A stretch of DNA of 64,000 nucleotides from Acidobacteriota bacterium (GTDB taxonomy: Bacteria; Acidobacteriota; Terriglobia; Terriglobales; Acidobacteriaceae), in contig JAJYVU010000011.1 of the NCBI GenBank assembly GCA_021791875.1, positions 1 through 64,000 on the forward strand, read 5' to 3'. Shown here piece after piece: positions 26,564-36,177 of the stretch; position 1 is the first letter of the stretch, and the number at the start of each line of letters is the position of its first letter. The notes under the pieces are model-generated. The model was not told the DNA's origin. It searched no databases and worked only from the letters and a program-made list of their open reading frames with translations. The position numbers and the translations under genes were made by a program.

Positions 26564-27220
26564 ATGGCGACTGTGAGTGAGAAGATCGATGCAAAGCTCG
26601 TGAAGGAGCTTCGTGACAAGTCTGGCGCGCCGATGGGCGACTGCCTGAAGGCTCTGCAGGAGTCGAAGGGCGACATGGAAGAGGCGTTTGTGATCCTGCG
26701 CAAGCGGGGCATGGCCTCGGCGCAGAAGAAGGCCTCGCGCACGACCAACGAAGGCGCGGTGGGGAACTATATCCACGCCGGCGGCAAGATCGGCGTGCTG
26801 GTGGAAGTGAACTGCGAGAGCGACTTTGTGGCGCGCACCGAGGACTTCCAGGAGCTGCTGAAGGACATCGCGATGCACATTGCGGCGACCGATCCCCGGT
26901 ACATCCGCCGGGAAGACGTGACGACCGAAGATCTGGAGCGCGAGAAGGAGATCTACCGTGCGCAGGCCGCGCAGACGGGCAAGCCCGCGCCGGTGGTCGA
27001 GAAGATTGTCGAGGGCAAGATGAGCAAGTTCTACGAGGAGGTTTGCCTCCTGGAGCAGCCGTTCATCAAGGACCAGTCGCTCTCGATCAAGGACCTGATT
27101 GCGCAGAAGGTGGGCAAGCTGGGCGAGAACATCACCGTGCGGCGCTTTGCGCGCTTCAAGGTGGGCGAGCCCACGTGGACCGTGGCGCAGGTGAAAGCCG
27201 CGGACGAAGCTTCGGCGTAG
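26564..27220 (+). CDS. tsf: Elongation factor Ts
   Basis: EF-Ts recycles EF-Tu by exchanging GDP for GTP. The 218-residue product has the N-terminal UBA-like domain ([23 protein letters not shown]) and the core [16 protein letters not shown], which contains the conserved residues that displace Mg2+ from EF-Tu. It is shorter than the E. coli protein (283 residues), in line with the compact type of several phyla. The ATG has GGATAGGAG upstream. It is followed by a strong terminator. Confidence 0.96.
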   Translation: MATVSEKIDAKLVKELRDKSGAPMGDCLKALQESKGDMEEAFVILRKRGMASAQKKASRTTNEGAVGNYIHAGGKIGVLVEVNCESDFVARTEDFQELLKDIAMHIAATDPRYIRREDVTTEDLEREKEIYRAQAAQTGKPAPVVEKIVEGKMSKFYEEVCLLEQPFIKDQSLSIKDLIAQKVGKLGENITVRRFARFKVGEPTWTVAQVKAADEASA

Positions 27221-27248
27221 TCGTAACTTCAGTCATTTGAACCCGAAG

Positions 27249-27273
27249 AGCCCGGCGAGATGCCGGGCTTTTT
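27249..27273 (+). terminator. Rho-independent terminator of tsf
   Basis: AGCCCGGC-GAGAT-GCCGGGCT followed by a run of T. It separates tsf from the tricorn-like protease gene. Confidence 0.9.
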
Positions 27274-27397
27274 GTATTCTGCCGGCGGCGGGGCGCGCCG
27301 GCTTGCAATGAGGAGTTCATGCTTCGCCACTCGGCCGTTGTGCTAAAACTAAACGTTCCGCAGAAGTTTATTTCTTTTGTCGCCAAGGGAGATGACC

Positions 27398-30300
27398 TTG
27401 AAGCTCCGTCATTTTGCCGCCTGTTTCGCAGTGGCGTTTGCCGCATCGCAAGTTTTCGCCGCTACTGAGCCTGTTCCGCCAAAGCCTTCGCTGGTGCAGC
27501 CTTCGCTCTCGTCCAACGGACAGGAGATTGCGTTTGCCTCGGGCGGAGATATCTGGGAGGTTGCGGCCAAAGGCGGCGACGCGCATCTGCTGGTGAGCAG
27601 TCCGGCGAACGAGTCGCGGCCGCTGTGGTCGCCCGATGGCAAGAGACTGGCGTTTATCTCAACGCGCACCGGCGGCGGAGATATTTACGTCCTGACGCTG
27701 GCGACGGGCGCGCTGAAGCGGCTGACCTACGGCGACACGCTGGAGCAACTGGATGCATGGTCGCCGGACGGGAAGTGGATCTACTACTCGTCGGTGGATG
27801 ACGATATCGACTACAACACCGATGTTTTCCGTGTGAGCACGGACGGCGGCACGCCGATGCAGGTGAGCAAGGAACAGTACCTGGCGGAGTTTGAGAGCGC
27901 ACCCTCGCCGGACGGCAAGGCGATCGTGCTGATGGCCAAAGGCATCAGCGACATGCAGTGGTGGCGCGACGGGCACAGCCATATCGATGATACGGAGCTG
28001 TGGTGGAAGTCGCTGGCGCCGGACGGGAAGTATCGCGTGCTGCTCCAGGACAATGCCAAGCATGCGTGGCCGATGTGGTCGGCAGACGGCAAGACGATCT
28101 ACTACATGAGCGACAAGACCGGCCCGGAAAATATCTGGAGTTTGGCGGCGGCGGGCGGCCAGGAGACGCAGATTACGCACTTCACCAACGGGCGTGTGCT
28201 GTGGCCGACGATCGGCGATCACGGTCAGGAGATTGTCTTTGAGCGCGACCTGACAATCTGGAAGCTCGACCTGAAGACGGGCAAAGCCGAGGAGGTGCCG
28301 ATCACGCTGATCGGCAGCCCGGCAGGCGCGGACGTGCGCGAGGTGACCACGTCGAAATTTACCGATATGGCGCTTTCGCCGGACGGCAAGAAGCTGGCGT
28401 TGATTGCGCATGGCGACGTCTTTGTGACGACGGAAAAGAACGGCGGGCGGGCGATCCAGATTACGCACACGCCGCAGATGGAAGGCAGCCTGCACTGGTC
28501 GCCGGACAGCACGAAGCTGATCTATACGTCGATGCGGACAGGCGTAAGCAAGATTTTCGAATACGACTTCAAGACCGACAAGGAGACGCAACTGACGCAC
28601 GGAACGGGGATGGACCGTGATCCGCGATGGGACCCGAACGGCAAGGCGATTGCGTTCATCCGCGGCAAGCATGAGGTTCATCTGCTGACGCTCAAGAGCG
28701 GCAAGGATGTGGTGCTGGCGCACGACAACATGTGGTTCCCGGAACTGAAGTTTTCTCCGGCGGGGGACTGGCTGGCGTACACGTATTACGGCGTGGACGG
28801 CTTCATCAATATCAAGGTGGTGCCGGCCACAGGTGGCGAAGCCAGGCCGGTGAGCTTCCTCGCGAATGGGGAAACGGCGCAGCAGATTGCGTGGTCGCCG
28901 GATGGCAAATACATGCTGTTTGCGACAGCGCAGCGCAGCGAGAACTCCGAGATGGCGCGCGTGGACCTGGTGTTGCGTACGCCGGTGTATGCGGAAAACG
29001 AATTCTACAACCTGTTCAAGCCGCCGGCACACCCCAAGCCGAAGACGTCGAGTGAGTCTGCGTCGAAGGGGCAGAAGACAGCGAGTGCGGCGTCCGGCGG
29101 CGCCGGGGAGAGCGGAAGCGGTGTGGTGCAGGCCAAGCCGGTGAAGATTCTCTTTGAGGGCATTCGCAACCGCCTCTCGCTGCTGCCGCTGGGGTTGAGC
29201 GCGACGCAGCCGGTGATCAGTCCGGACGGCAAGACGCTGGTATTTGCCGCGCGCGTGGCGGGCGAGGAGAACCTGTACAGCTGGTCGCTCAAGCCGAACC
29301 CCAAAGCTCCGCCGGTCGCGAAGCAACTGACGGCGACGGATGGGGACAAGTCCGACGTGCAGTTCATGCCCGACTCGAAGTCGATTGTGTACCTGCAGGG
29401 CGGTCATGTGATGACGCTTTCGCTGGCTGGGGATAAGGCCAAGCCGATTCCGGTGACGGCGGAGTACCGCGTGAACTTCAACGTGGAGAAGAACATCGTC
29501 TTCAATGAGGCCTGGAGCGACCTGAACCGCTATTACTACAACGCGGACATGAACGGGCAGAACTGGAAGGCGATCCACGCGGAGTTTGCGCCGTTTATCG
29601 CGGGGGTGCAGACCGGCGATGAGCTGCGCAGCGACATCAACCTGATGATCGGGCAGCTGAACTCATCGCACTCGGGTATCTACGGGCCACAGCACGAAAA
29701 GCCGACGGTGGGGCGGCTGGGCGTGCGCTTCAGCCGCACGGCCTACGACGAAGGCAAGGGGCTGGTGGTTTCGATGGTGTTGCCGCTGAGTCCGGCGAAC
29801 GTGGGCGGCATCCAGGTGGGCGACCGGCTGCTTTCGGTGAACGGGCATGAGATTGGCCCGCACACGGACCTGAACGCGCTACTGGAAAACACCATTGGCC
29901 GCAAGACGGTGCTGATGGTCCAGACCGGCGACGCGGCGCCGCGCAAGGTCGATGTGAAGCCGGTGGATCTGGGCGTGGAGAAGAACCTGATGTACCGTGC
30001 GTGGGTCGAGCGCAAGCGCGCCTATGTGAGCAAGATCAGCGACGGCAAGCTGGGCTATGTCCATATGGGAGCGATGGAGGGAAGCTCGCTCCGGAACCTG
30101 TACCTGAACCTGGATGCGCAGAATGAGTCCAAGGAAGGCGTGGTGGTGGACGTGCGCAACAACGATGGCGGCTTTGTGAACGGTTACGCCATTGACGTGT
30201 TTGCGCGCAAGAACTACATCATGCTGACGCCGCGCGGGCTGCCTTCGGCTCCGGCGCGGCAACTGCTGGGGCAGCGGGCGCTGGGCAAGCCGACAGTGCT

Positions 30301-30619
30301 GGTGACCAATCAATCGACGCTGTCGGACGGAGAGGATTTCACCGAAGGCTACGAGGCGCTGCACCTGGGCCAGGTGGTGGGCACGCCGACCGCCGGATGG
30401 ATCATCTACACGGGCGGAACGACTCTGATTGACGGCTCCTACCTGCGGCTGCCGATGATCCGCGTCCAGACGATGAGCGGGCAGACGATGGAGATGCATC
30501 CGCGACCGGTGAACGTGGAAGTAGTGCGCAAGCCGGGCGAGACAGAGGCTGGTACCGACTCGCAACTGGAAGCGGCGGTGAAGGTGTTGCTGGCGCAGAT
30601 TGCCAAGGAGAAAAAGTGA
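27398..30619 (+). CDS. Tricorn-type S41 peptidase with N-terminal propellers
   Basis: This exported protease has about 1,073 residues. I chose TTG at 27398, six bases after AAGGGAG, giving MKLRHFAACFAVAFAASQVFA as signal peptide; the ATG at 27392 touches the ribosome site. Residues about 40-330 form a TolB/WD40-like propeller (SPDGKRLAFIS, SPDGKWIYYSS), then a second propeller to about 680, a PDZ domain (LPLSPANVGGIQVGDRLLSVNG) and a C-terminal S41 domain. The catalytic elements of tricorn match: NSSHSG (His758) and STLSDGEDF (Ser976-Asp977). Tricorn protease is cytosolic in archaea; this homologue has a signal peptide and would act outside the cytoplasm. It interrupts the tsf-pyrH order. Confidence 0.88.
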   Translation: MKLRHFAACFAVAFAASQVFAATEPVPPKPSLVQPSLSSNGQEIAFASGGDIWEVAAKGGDAHLLVSSPANESRPLWSPDGKRLAFISTRTGGGDIYVLTLATGALKRLTYGDTLEQLDAWSPDGKWIYYSSVDDDIDYNTDVFRVSTDGGTPMQVSKEQYLAEFESAPSPDGKAIVLMAKGISDMQWWRDGHSHIDDTELWWKSLAPDGKYRVLLQDNAKHAWPMWSADGKTIYYMSDKTGPENIWSLAAAGGQETQITHFTNGRVLWPTIGDHGQEIVFERDLTIWKLDLKTGKAEEVPITLIGSPAGADVREVTTSKFTDMALSPDGKKLALIAHGDVFVTTEKNGGRAIQITHTPQMEGSLHWSPDSTKLIYTSMRTGVSKIFEYDFKTDKETQLTHGTGMDRDPRWDPNGKAIAFIRGKHEVHLLTLKSGKDVVLAHDNMWFPELKFSPAGDWLAYTYYGVDGFINIKVVPATGGEARPVSFLANGETAQQIAWSPDGKYMLFATAQRSENSEMARVDLVLRTPVYAENEFYNLFKPPAHPKPKTSSESASKGQKTASAASGGAGESGSGVVQAKPVKILFEGIRNRLSLLPLGLSATQPVISPDGKTLVFAARVAGEENLYSWSLKPNPKAPPVAKQLTATDGDKSDVQFMPDSKSIVYLQGGHVMTLSLAGDKAKPIPVTAEYRVNFNVEKNIVFNEAWSDLNRYYYNADMNGQNWKAIHAEFAPFIAGVQTGDELRSDINLMIGQLNSSHSGIYGPQHEKPTVGRLGVRFSRTAYDEGKGLVVSMVLPLSPANVGGIQVGDRLLSVNGHEIGPHTDLNALLENTIGRKTVLMVQTGDAAPRKVDVKPVDLGVEKNLMYRAWVERKRAYVSKISDGKLGYVHMGAMEGSSLRNLYLNLDAQNESKEGVVVDVRNNDGGFVNGYAIDVFARKNYIMLTPRGLPSAPARQLLGQRALGKPTVLVTNQSTLSDGEDFTEGYEALHLGQVVGTPTAGWIIYTGGTTLIDGSYLRLPMIRVQTMSGQTMEMHPRPVNVEVVRKPGETEAGTDSQLEAAVKVLLAQIAKEKK

Positions 30620-30729
30620 TCAGGGCGTTTCGAGGTTGAGTTTTGCGGGTTTCGGGAGCATGCGCGGCTGGGAGGGTTTCCAGCAAACAGCGTGGCGCGG
30701 GTGCTGTCGGTGATTGACCCGACGGCGGC

Positions 30730-30755
30730 GGAGGACTAAGGCGGTCCTCCTTCAT
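30730..30755 (+). terminator. Hairpin after the tricorn-like gene
   Basis: GGAGGAC-TAAGGCG-GTCCTCC followed by TTCATCT. It has a weak T-tail and may end the protease transcript before pyrH. Confidence 0.45.
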
Positions 30756-30896
30756 CTGGGTACTTCTCGATTTATGCCGTGCGGCGTTTGATAAGGGAAA
30801 ACCGCGTGAGATTCGGCCTTCGGCATACATCCGAAGGAGAACCGCGTTGGCGGCGGGATTCCAGCGGATGCGGGCGGTATGCGATACTCCATTTAA

Positions 30897-31601
30897 ATGT
30901 ACAAACGCGTCGTTCTGAAACTCTCTGGCGAAGCGCTGGCCGCGGGCCGCGGCTTCGGAGTGGACTCCGTTCGCGTGCATGAGGTGGCCAAAGAGGTTGC
31001 CGAGGTGCGCGCGCTGGGTGTGGAAGTGGCCGTTGTGGTCGGCGGAGGGAATTTTTTCCGCGGAGTGGCCGAGCAGGCGCGGGAGATGGATCGGGTTTCC
31101 GCCGATCAGATGGGCATGCTGGCGACCGTGATCAACGCGCTGGCGCTGCAGGATGCAATTGAAAAGCAGGGCGTTCCATGCCGGGTCATGTCGGCCATAG
31201 AGATGAACCAGGTCTGCGAGCCGTATATCCGGCGGCGGGCCATCCGGCACCTGGAAAAAGGCCGAGCGGTGATTTTTGCCGCCGGGACGGGGAATCCATA
31301 CTTTTCGACCGATACAGCAGCTTCGCTGAGAGCCATGGAAATCAAGGCCGATGTGCTGCTGAAGGGCACCAAGGTGGAGGGCATTTACGACGCCGACCCG
31401 GTGCTGATCAAGGACGCGGTGAAGTTTGAGCAGATTACCTACATGGAGATTCTGCGGCTGGGGCTGAAAGTGATGGACCTCACAGCGGTGAGCCTGTGCA
31501 AGGATAATAATCTGCCGATGATCATCTTCAACATGAACGAGCCGGGGAATATCCGGCGGGTGATCATGGGCGAGCGGGTCGGTTCGCTGGTAACGGCCTA
31601 G
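30897..31601 (+). CDS. pyrH: UMP kinase
   Basis: UMP kinase phosphorylates UMP to UDP in pyrimidine synthesis. The 234-residue product is of the bacterial amino-acid-kinase fold: LKLSGEAL at the N-terminus, [32 protein letters not shown] and the ATP-site [17 protein letters not shown]-type segment. No Shine-Dalgarno site precedes the ATG. A GATACT hexamer 8 bases upstream looks like a -10 box, so a leaderless or near-leaderless transcript is possible. frr, which normally follows pyrH, is at 56783 on the other strand. Confidence 0.96.
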   Translation: MYKRVVLKLSGEALAAGRGFGVDSVRVHEVAKEVAEVRALGVEVAVVVGGGNFFRGVAEQAREMDRVSADQMGMLATVINALALQDAIEKQGVPCRVMSAIEMNQVCEPYIRRRAIRHLEKGRAVIFAAGTGNPYFSTDTAASLRAMEIKADVLLKGTKVEGIYDADPVLIKDAVKFEQITYMEILRLGLKVMDLTAVSLCKDNNLPMIIFNMNEPGNIRRVIMGERVGSLVTA

Positions 31602-31747
31602 ACGCCCTGAAATAAAGAATTCTGAATGCAATTTGGCCGCATCCTATGGTAAGAACCTGTAGCATGGGCCTCGTCTACCGCGTCCTGCCAAAGGCGGCGG
31701 CGCATCATCCCTTTGGTTTGTAACTTCACCGCAGGCAGTCCGCCTTT

Positions 31748-32908
31748 ATGGCATCCACCGCATTTTTAGAAACTCCCTCCGTCGTCGCCGTAGAACAGAA
31801 GCCGGTCAAACTCAAGAAGGAACGTTTGCCTGCGCTGAGCGGGCTGCGGTGCCTCGCCGCTCTGAACATTGTTTTCTTCCACTTTTCCAACCCGAAGTGG
31901 TTTGGCCCGTTTGCGCCAATTGTGGCCAATGGTTACACGTCAGTCAGCTTCTTCCTGATGATGTCCGGCTTCATCCTCGCCTACAACTACGAGGAGCGGG
32001 CGCGGGCCGGCAAGCTGAAGGCCAAAAACTTCTGGATTGCGCGTTTTTCGCGGCTCTACCCCGTGTACGTGCTGGCGCTGGTGGTTTCGCTGGGGATGCT
32101 GGTGGATGAGTGGCATGCCCGGACGCACGCCCAGTTTGCGCTGGGCATGATTTTGACGCCTCTGATGCTGCAGGGCTGGAGCCCGTCGCTTTCGACCTTC
32201 TGGAATACGCCGGCGTGGACGATGTGTACCGAAGCATTTTTCTACCTGATCTTCCCGGTGGTGATCCTGTGGCGGCGGCCGACGCGGTTGAGCCGGCTGC
32301 TGCTGTGGATGGGAGGACTGTGGGCCGCGGGGATGGTGCTGCCGTCGTTGTATATGTACTTCCATCCGGACGGCGTGATGCATGTGAACCGCTATACAGA
32401 TGGGTTCTGGATTCGGGCGTTGAAGTTCACGCCGCCGCCACATATTCCATCGTTTATGTTCGGGATTGCGCTGGCGGACCTGGATGGGCGAATCCGGCGT
32501 GATGCGCGGCTGAGGCTGTGGCTGGGTCTGGCCGGGTGTGCAGCCATTTACGCGGTGCTGTACTACGGCGACTATATGCCGTTCCCGATGATGCACGACG
32601 GGCTGCTGATGCCGCTCTTCGGCTTGGCGATTCTCGGGCTGGCCGGTCACAATTTTCTGGCGCGGATCTTCGGGTTTTTCCCCCTCGCCGTGGCCGGGCA
32701 GGCGAGCTATTGCCTGTACATTCTGCACTTCAACCTGTGGATTTTGATCCACCGCTGGCATCTGTGGAATGATCTGGGGCTGGCGCGGTTCGATCCCTGG
32801 ATCAGTTACGCGACGCTGGTGCTGGTGGCCGTGCTGGTGATGACCTTCTTCGAGAAGCCGGTTCAAAGGTATATTCGCACAAAATTTCTACCCAACTACG
32901 GGCGATAA
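31748..32908 (+). CDS. Acyltransferase family 3 (OafA/YrhL-type) membrane protein
   Basis: The 386-residue product has about ten hydrophobic segments and the acyltransferase-3 signature: LPALSGLRCLAALNIVFFHFS at the first helix with the conserved H, SVSFFLMMSGFILAY, and RFSRLYPVYVLALV. These enzymes move acetyl or other acyl groups across the membrane onto surface glycans or other acceptors. The target here is unknown. The ATG has no strong ribosome site. It stands alone between pyrH and a non-coding gap. Confidence 0.85.
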   Translation: MASTAFLETPSVVAVEQKPVKLKKERLPALSGLRCLAALNIVFFHFSNPKWFGPFAPIVANGYTSVSFFLMMSGFILAYNYEERARAGKLKAKNFWIARFSRLYPVYVLALVVSLGMLVDEWHARTHAQFALGMILTPLMLQGWSPSLSTFWNTPAWTMCTEAFFYLIFPVVILWRRPTRLSRLLLWMGGLWAAGMVLPSLYMYFHPDGVMHVNRYTDGFWIRALKFTPPPHIPSFMFGIALADLDGRIRRDARLRLWLGLAGCAAIYAVLYYGDYMPFPMMHDGLLMPLFGLAILGLAGHNFLARIFGFFPLAVAGQASYCLYILHFNLWILIHRWHLWNDLGLARFDPWISYATLVLVAVLVMTFFEKPVQRYIRTKFLPNYGR

Positions 32909-33288
32909 AAAGGCCGGTTCGGGACCAGGATGGTGCACCGCGGCAAGATGCCAGGAGGAAAACTCCTCGCCGTCGGAGCTGCCTGCCGCTAGTCCAGCCC
33001 GGTCTGGGAGTGCTTTTCCGATCTGCGAGATCTGCGGGCATCTGCCCGGCGAGGCTGGCTCTCTGAACGAGGCGACGGAAGCTTCCTGCAGCCTTGGAGA
33101 GCGTTCGAGGTCTGTGCGGGTGGCCTGAGAGTGGATCTTTCGCTCCGGGGAGCCTGGAGGGCGATTTTTGCGCCAATTGGGTACGGGCAGGACCGCTGCG
33201 GGAAACTGCCGAGAGTATCGGGGTGACTTTCTCGGGGAAAAAACAGAACCACGCCTGCGGGAAGCAATACGAACTGTAAAGGGAATAG
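32909..33288. other. 380-bp gap without a convincing gene
   Basis: Frames on both strands are short, lack ribosome sites and use unusual codons. The only structure seen is AGGAG-GAAAA-CTCCT near 32951. It may hold the end of the acyltransferase transcript or a degraded gene. Confidence 0.4.
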
Positions 33289-33314
33289 AAAAGGCCCGCC
33301 GAAGCGGGCCTTTT
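33289..33314. terminator. Rho-independent terminator of the propeller lipoprotein gene
   Basis: AAAAGGCCCGC-CGAA-GCGGGCCTTTT has a tetraloop and short T/A runs on both sides, 24 bases after the stop codon of the minus-strand gene. Confidence 0.85.
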
Positions 33315-33337
33315 GTGTGGAATGATACAGCTTGATT

Positions 33338-34618
33338 TTAGATGTTACCGGTGGGAGCCACGGTGACATTCTGCGTCGAGTGGTTGCCGTGCGGTACAGC
33401 GGCCACACAGGTAGGCTGCGCTGAGGTCGGGTACGGCGAGTTCTGGTCCGTGGTGAGGCTTCCGCTGACGGTATTCAGCTCGGCGCTGCTGACTTCGTTT
33501 TCCAGGAAGTTGGCCGTGAAAATGAAGCGGGCGAGCGCCGGTTCCACGATCACGCAGAGGGCGCCCGGTCCAGCCTTGAGGGTGGGCGTGGCGTTATCGG
33601 TGAGGATACCGTTGGCGGTGTTGACGTTGTAGGTGGAGATGGTGCCGTCGGTATAGTTCGTGACGTAGACGAACATGCCGCGCGGGTCAACAGTAATGCC
33701 GTTGGGGAAGTTGCCGGTCTGAGCCAGGCCCTCATTGATGGGGTTGAGCTGGCCGGTGGACTGTATGGTGTATTCGATGACCTGATTCTGCGCGCTGTCT
33801 GTAACGTAGAGGAAGCGACTGGTCGGATCAATTGCCATGGCTGTTGGAGCGGTGCCGGCAGAGAATGGGCTGTTTGGCAGTGCAGCCAAAGTGCCGTTGC
33901 TGTTGACCTTGAAGCCGGAAATGGAACCCGCACCGGTCGTGGGTGGATTCACCGGCACGCCCGCAGTGGGCGGAGTCGTCGTGGTGACGATGGAGCCTGT
34001 GTTGACCGCGTAGACGTAGGAACCGTTATCCGTGACCCCTACGCCGCCCGGGTAGTTGCCGAGAGGCCAATAGGACTGGCTGCCGTTGGCGATCGGTGTG
34101 CAACTGCTGAACGTCTGATGGGTGGGATCGAGCTTGAACGCGACCAGTGCTCCGGGACCGGGGTTGGTCTGCGAATAAGGCGCCTGGCCGCTGGGGGCCG
34201 GAGCATAGGTGTCGACGATGAAAAGCTCAGTGCCGGTCGAGTTGATGGCAATGGCTTCAGGATCCGTGCCGGGAGTATTGCAGGTCTTCTGGGGATAGAT
34301 CTTGGCGTCGGTGCCGATAGCGAACTCGACGATCGCATTATCGTCATGGTTGACGACATAGAGGAACTTGCCATTGGGTGAGGCCACTTCCGCAACGGGG
34401 TTTTCGCCGCCGGAGGGGTATGGTGAATCCGGAATGGGAGAAATAGCGCCCGATTCCTGATCGACCCAGTAGACAGCGATCTGTCCCGTGGCGTTTTTAT
34501 TGGCCGTGACGTAGAGAAAGTCGATGGTATTACTTTGGCCGCACGACGTAAGGCCGAGTCCTACGATGGCGGATGCAGCGATAGCCAGTAGAATCTGGCC
34601 CGGTTTCCTGAACTTCAT
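33338..34618 (-). CDS. Lactonase-type beta-propeller lipoprotein (copy A)
   Basis: The 426-residue product has a lipoprotein leader (MKFRKPGQILLAIAASAIVGLGLTSC, lipobox LTSC at residue 26). The mature part holds seven propeller blades of the YVTN/6-phosphogluconolactonase type: FLYVTANKNATGQIAVY, KFLYVVNHDDNAIVEF, RFLYVTDSAQNQVIEY, MFVYVTNYTDGTISTY. True 6-phosphogluconolactonase activity is doubtful because such lipoproteins are numerous in Acidobacteria and exported. It pairs with copy B at 34785; the leaders start MKFRKPGQ and MKFRNFGQ, so they arose by duplication. Confidence 0.85.
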   Translation of the reverse strand: MKFRKPGQILLAIAASAIVGLGLTSCGQSNTIDFLYVTANKNATGQIAVYWVDQESGAISPIPDSPYPSGGENPVAEVASPNGKFLYVVNHDDNAIVEFAIGTDAKIYPQKTCNTPGTDPEAIAINSTGTELFIVDTYAPAPSGQAPYSQTNPGPGALVAFKLDPTHQTFSSCTPIANGSQSYWPLGNYPGGVGVTDNGSYVYAVNTGSIVTTTTPPTAGVPVNPPTTGAGSISGFKVNSNGTLAALPNSPFSAGTAPTAMAIDPTSRFLYVTDSAQNQVIEYTIQSTGQLNPINEGLAQTGNFPNGITVDPRGMFVYVTNYTDGTISTYNVNTANGILTDNATPTLKAGPGALCVIVEPALARFIFTANFLENEVSSAELNTVSGSLTTDQNSPYPTSAQPTCVAAVPHGNHSTQNVTVAPTGNI

Positions 34619-34681
34619 GCGCTTCCTTCATCCTCGTCATTGCCGGGAACGGACGAGGTTCGATGATAAATGGGTATCCCG

Positions 34682-34694
34682 GATTGCATTGTAA
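34682..34694 (-). promoter_or_regulatory. Promoter-like motif shared by both propeller lipoprotein genes (copy A)
   Basis: On the minus strand TTACAATGCAATC contains TACAAT, close to a -10 box, 64 bases before the start codon. The identical 13-mer lies 62 bases before the start of copy B. No clear -35 box is seen. Confidence 0.45.
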
Positions 34695-34750
34695 TCGTTC
34701 AAACGCCCTTTAAGCTAGACGGCAGATGACGGGGATTTCGCTGACGGGAC

Positions 34751-34776
34751 ATGACGGCCTCCGAGGAGGCCGTCAT
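34751..34776. terminator. Hairpin downstream of propeller lipoprotein copy B
   Basis: ATGACGGCCT-CCGAGG-AGGCCGTCAT forms a strong stem eight bases after the stop codon. The T-tail is poor. Confidence 0.55.
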
Positions 34777-34784
34777 GGTTTCCA

Positions 34785-36116
34785 CTAGTCAGTGTGTGAG
34801 TCGATGACACCCCAGGTCGGGAGATCTACTGTCTTGAGAGTGGATACGACGTGGAGATCGGTCAGAACACCGGTATTCGGGTTGTAGAGACGGCCGGTGA
34901 TTGTCCCTCCGACGTGGTCGACGGTGTAGATGAACTGGTTGGTCGGATCCATCAGGATGGTGATGGGGCCGGAACCGGTACCAAACGGAGAACCGGCATC
35001 TTCTGCCAGGGTCTTGGTGGTGGGATCGATGGTGAAGAACGATATCTCGCCATTCGACGAGGTGAGCGATCCGGATGACTGGGCGTTCGCCACGTAGAGG
35101 AAGCGCTGACTGCTGCCGGAACTGACCATGAGCGCGTCGGGATCCGCCACGTTGGGGTCGTTCTTGAAGGGGCTTCCGTTGATGGCCGTCAGCGAGCCGT
35201 TGTTGCCGGGCTCGTACGCATAAATTTCGTTGGTGGAACCATCGAGCATGAAGACGTAGTTGCCGGCCGTGTCGCCCGAGATGGTATTGATCGCCACGGC
35301 GCCGGGGACGGAGATGGGGCCGTTGGTGGTCAGCGTCAGCTGGCCGGTGCCTGCACTGACGAGGTACGGGAAAACAGTTTCGATGTCGCCATTGCTGGAG
35401 CTACCGGCGTCCATGGTGTAAAGGACGTTCCCGGCGATGTGCATGTCCACGGGGAAGCAGCCTACCGGGAAGTAGGTGATGCCGTTCAGCTGAGCATTCT
35501 GCAGAAGGGTGAAGATGCCGGTGTTGGAGTTGACCTGGAAGGCCGTGACGGCGCCCACCGGCCGATATACCTTATCGGCGCTGTCGTAGCAGGGGAATGC
35601 CGCGCTCTTTGTGGGCGAGGCGTTCGCGATCGTCTGGGTACCAGGCAGAACAGCGGGCGCATACTCATCGAGCACATAAACGTACGAGCCCTCGTACTCG
35701 AGGATGCGAATGTCACCTGTACCAGATGCGGAATAGCCCTGCTGGAACGAGACGGCTCCGTCGCCGCCGACGCTGAAGACGGCGATGCCGTTTCCGGTGT
35801 AGGTGATATTTCCGCTGCCGCTGGTGCTCTTGACACCGTGGTTCAACACGAAAATGTAACGGCCAGTCTGATCGGCAATCACGCGAATGGGGTTGCTGCC
35901 GTCGGACGAAAACGGCTGGCCGGGGACCTGAAACAGTGCACCATCGGTGCTGTTGACTTTGAAGGCTCCGATTTCACCAGAGGTCGTGGCTGTCTTCACT
36001 CCGGTGACGTAAAAATAGCCGGTGGAGTAATTCTGCTTGCACGCGGAGACCCCAATGGTGGCCGCCAAGGTCGCCAGTATAGCCAGAGAGGCCTGGCCGA
36101 AATTCCTGAACTTCAT
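34785..36116 (-). CDS. Lactonase-type beta-propeller lipoprotein (copy B)
   Basis: About 443 residues from the ATG at 36116, chosen because AAGGAAG lies directly upstream and the product then begins with a lipoprotein leader (MKFRNFGQASLAILATLAATIGVSAC, lipobox VSAC). Propeller motifs include YFYVTGVKTATTSGEIGAF, RYIFVLNHGVKSTSG, RFLYVANAQSSGSLTSSN and QFIYTVDHVGGTITGRLYN. It is the tandem paralogue of the gene at 33338 and has the same upstream motif, suggesting shared control. No enzymatic residues are claimed. Confidence 0.85.
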   Translation of the reverse strand: MKFRNFGQASLAILATLAATIGVSACKQNYSTGYFYVTGVKTATTSGEIGAFKVNSTDGALFQVPGQPFSSDGSNPIRVIADQTGRYIFVLNHGVKSTSGSGNITYTGNGIAVFSVGGDGAVSFQQGYSASGTGDIRILEYEGSYVYVLDEYAPAVLPGTQTIANASPTKSAAFPCYDSADKVYRPVGAVTAFQVNSNTGIFTLLQNAQLNGITYFPVGCFPVDMHIAGNVLYTMDAGSSSNGDIETVFPYLVSAGTGQLTLTTNGPISVPGAVAINTISGDTAGNYVFMLDGSTNEIYAYEPGNNGSLTAINGSPFKNDPNVADPDALMVSSGSSQRFLYVANAQSSGSLTSSNGEISFFTIDPTTKTLAEDAGSPFGTGSGPITILMDPTNQFIYTVDHVGGTITGRLYNPNTGVLTDLHVVSTLKTVDLPTWGVIDSHTD

Positions 36117-36177
36117 GCGCTTCCTTTCCTGGCCATGTCGGGGAGATGGCGCAGGCAAACTGGTAGGGATGACTCCC

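Noticed and set aside
27659-29578. 639-codon antisense frame opposite the tricorn-like gene
   Set aside because: Arg/His/Leu shadow; the sense strand has propeller, PDZ and catalytic motifs.
32989-33408. 139-codon minus-strand frame in the gap before the propeller lipoprotein
   Set aside because: It crosses the strong terminator at 33289 and the 3' end of the lipoprotein gene and has no motif.
33338-36116. Annotating the propeller lipoproteins as 6-phosphogluconolactonase (pgl)
   Set aside because: Both are exported lipoproteins with degenerate YVTN-type blades; the enzyme name would over-state the evidence.
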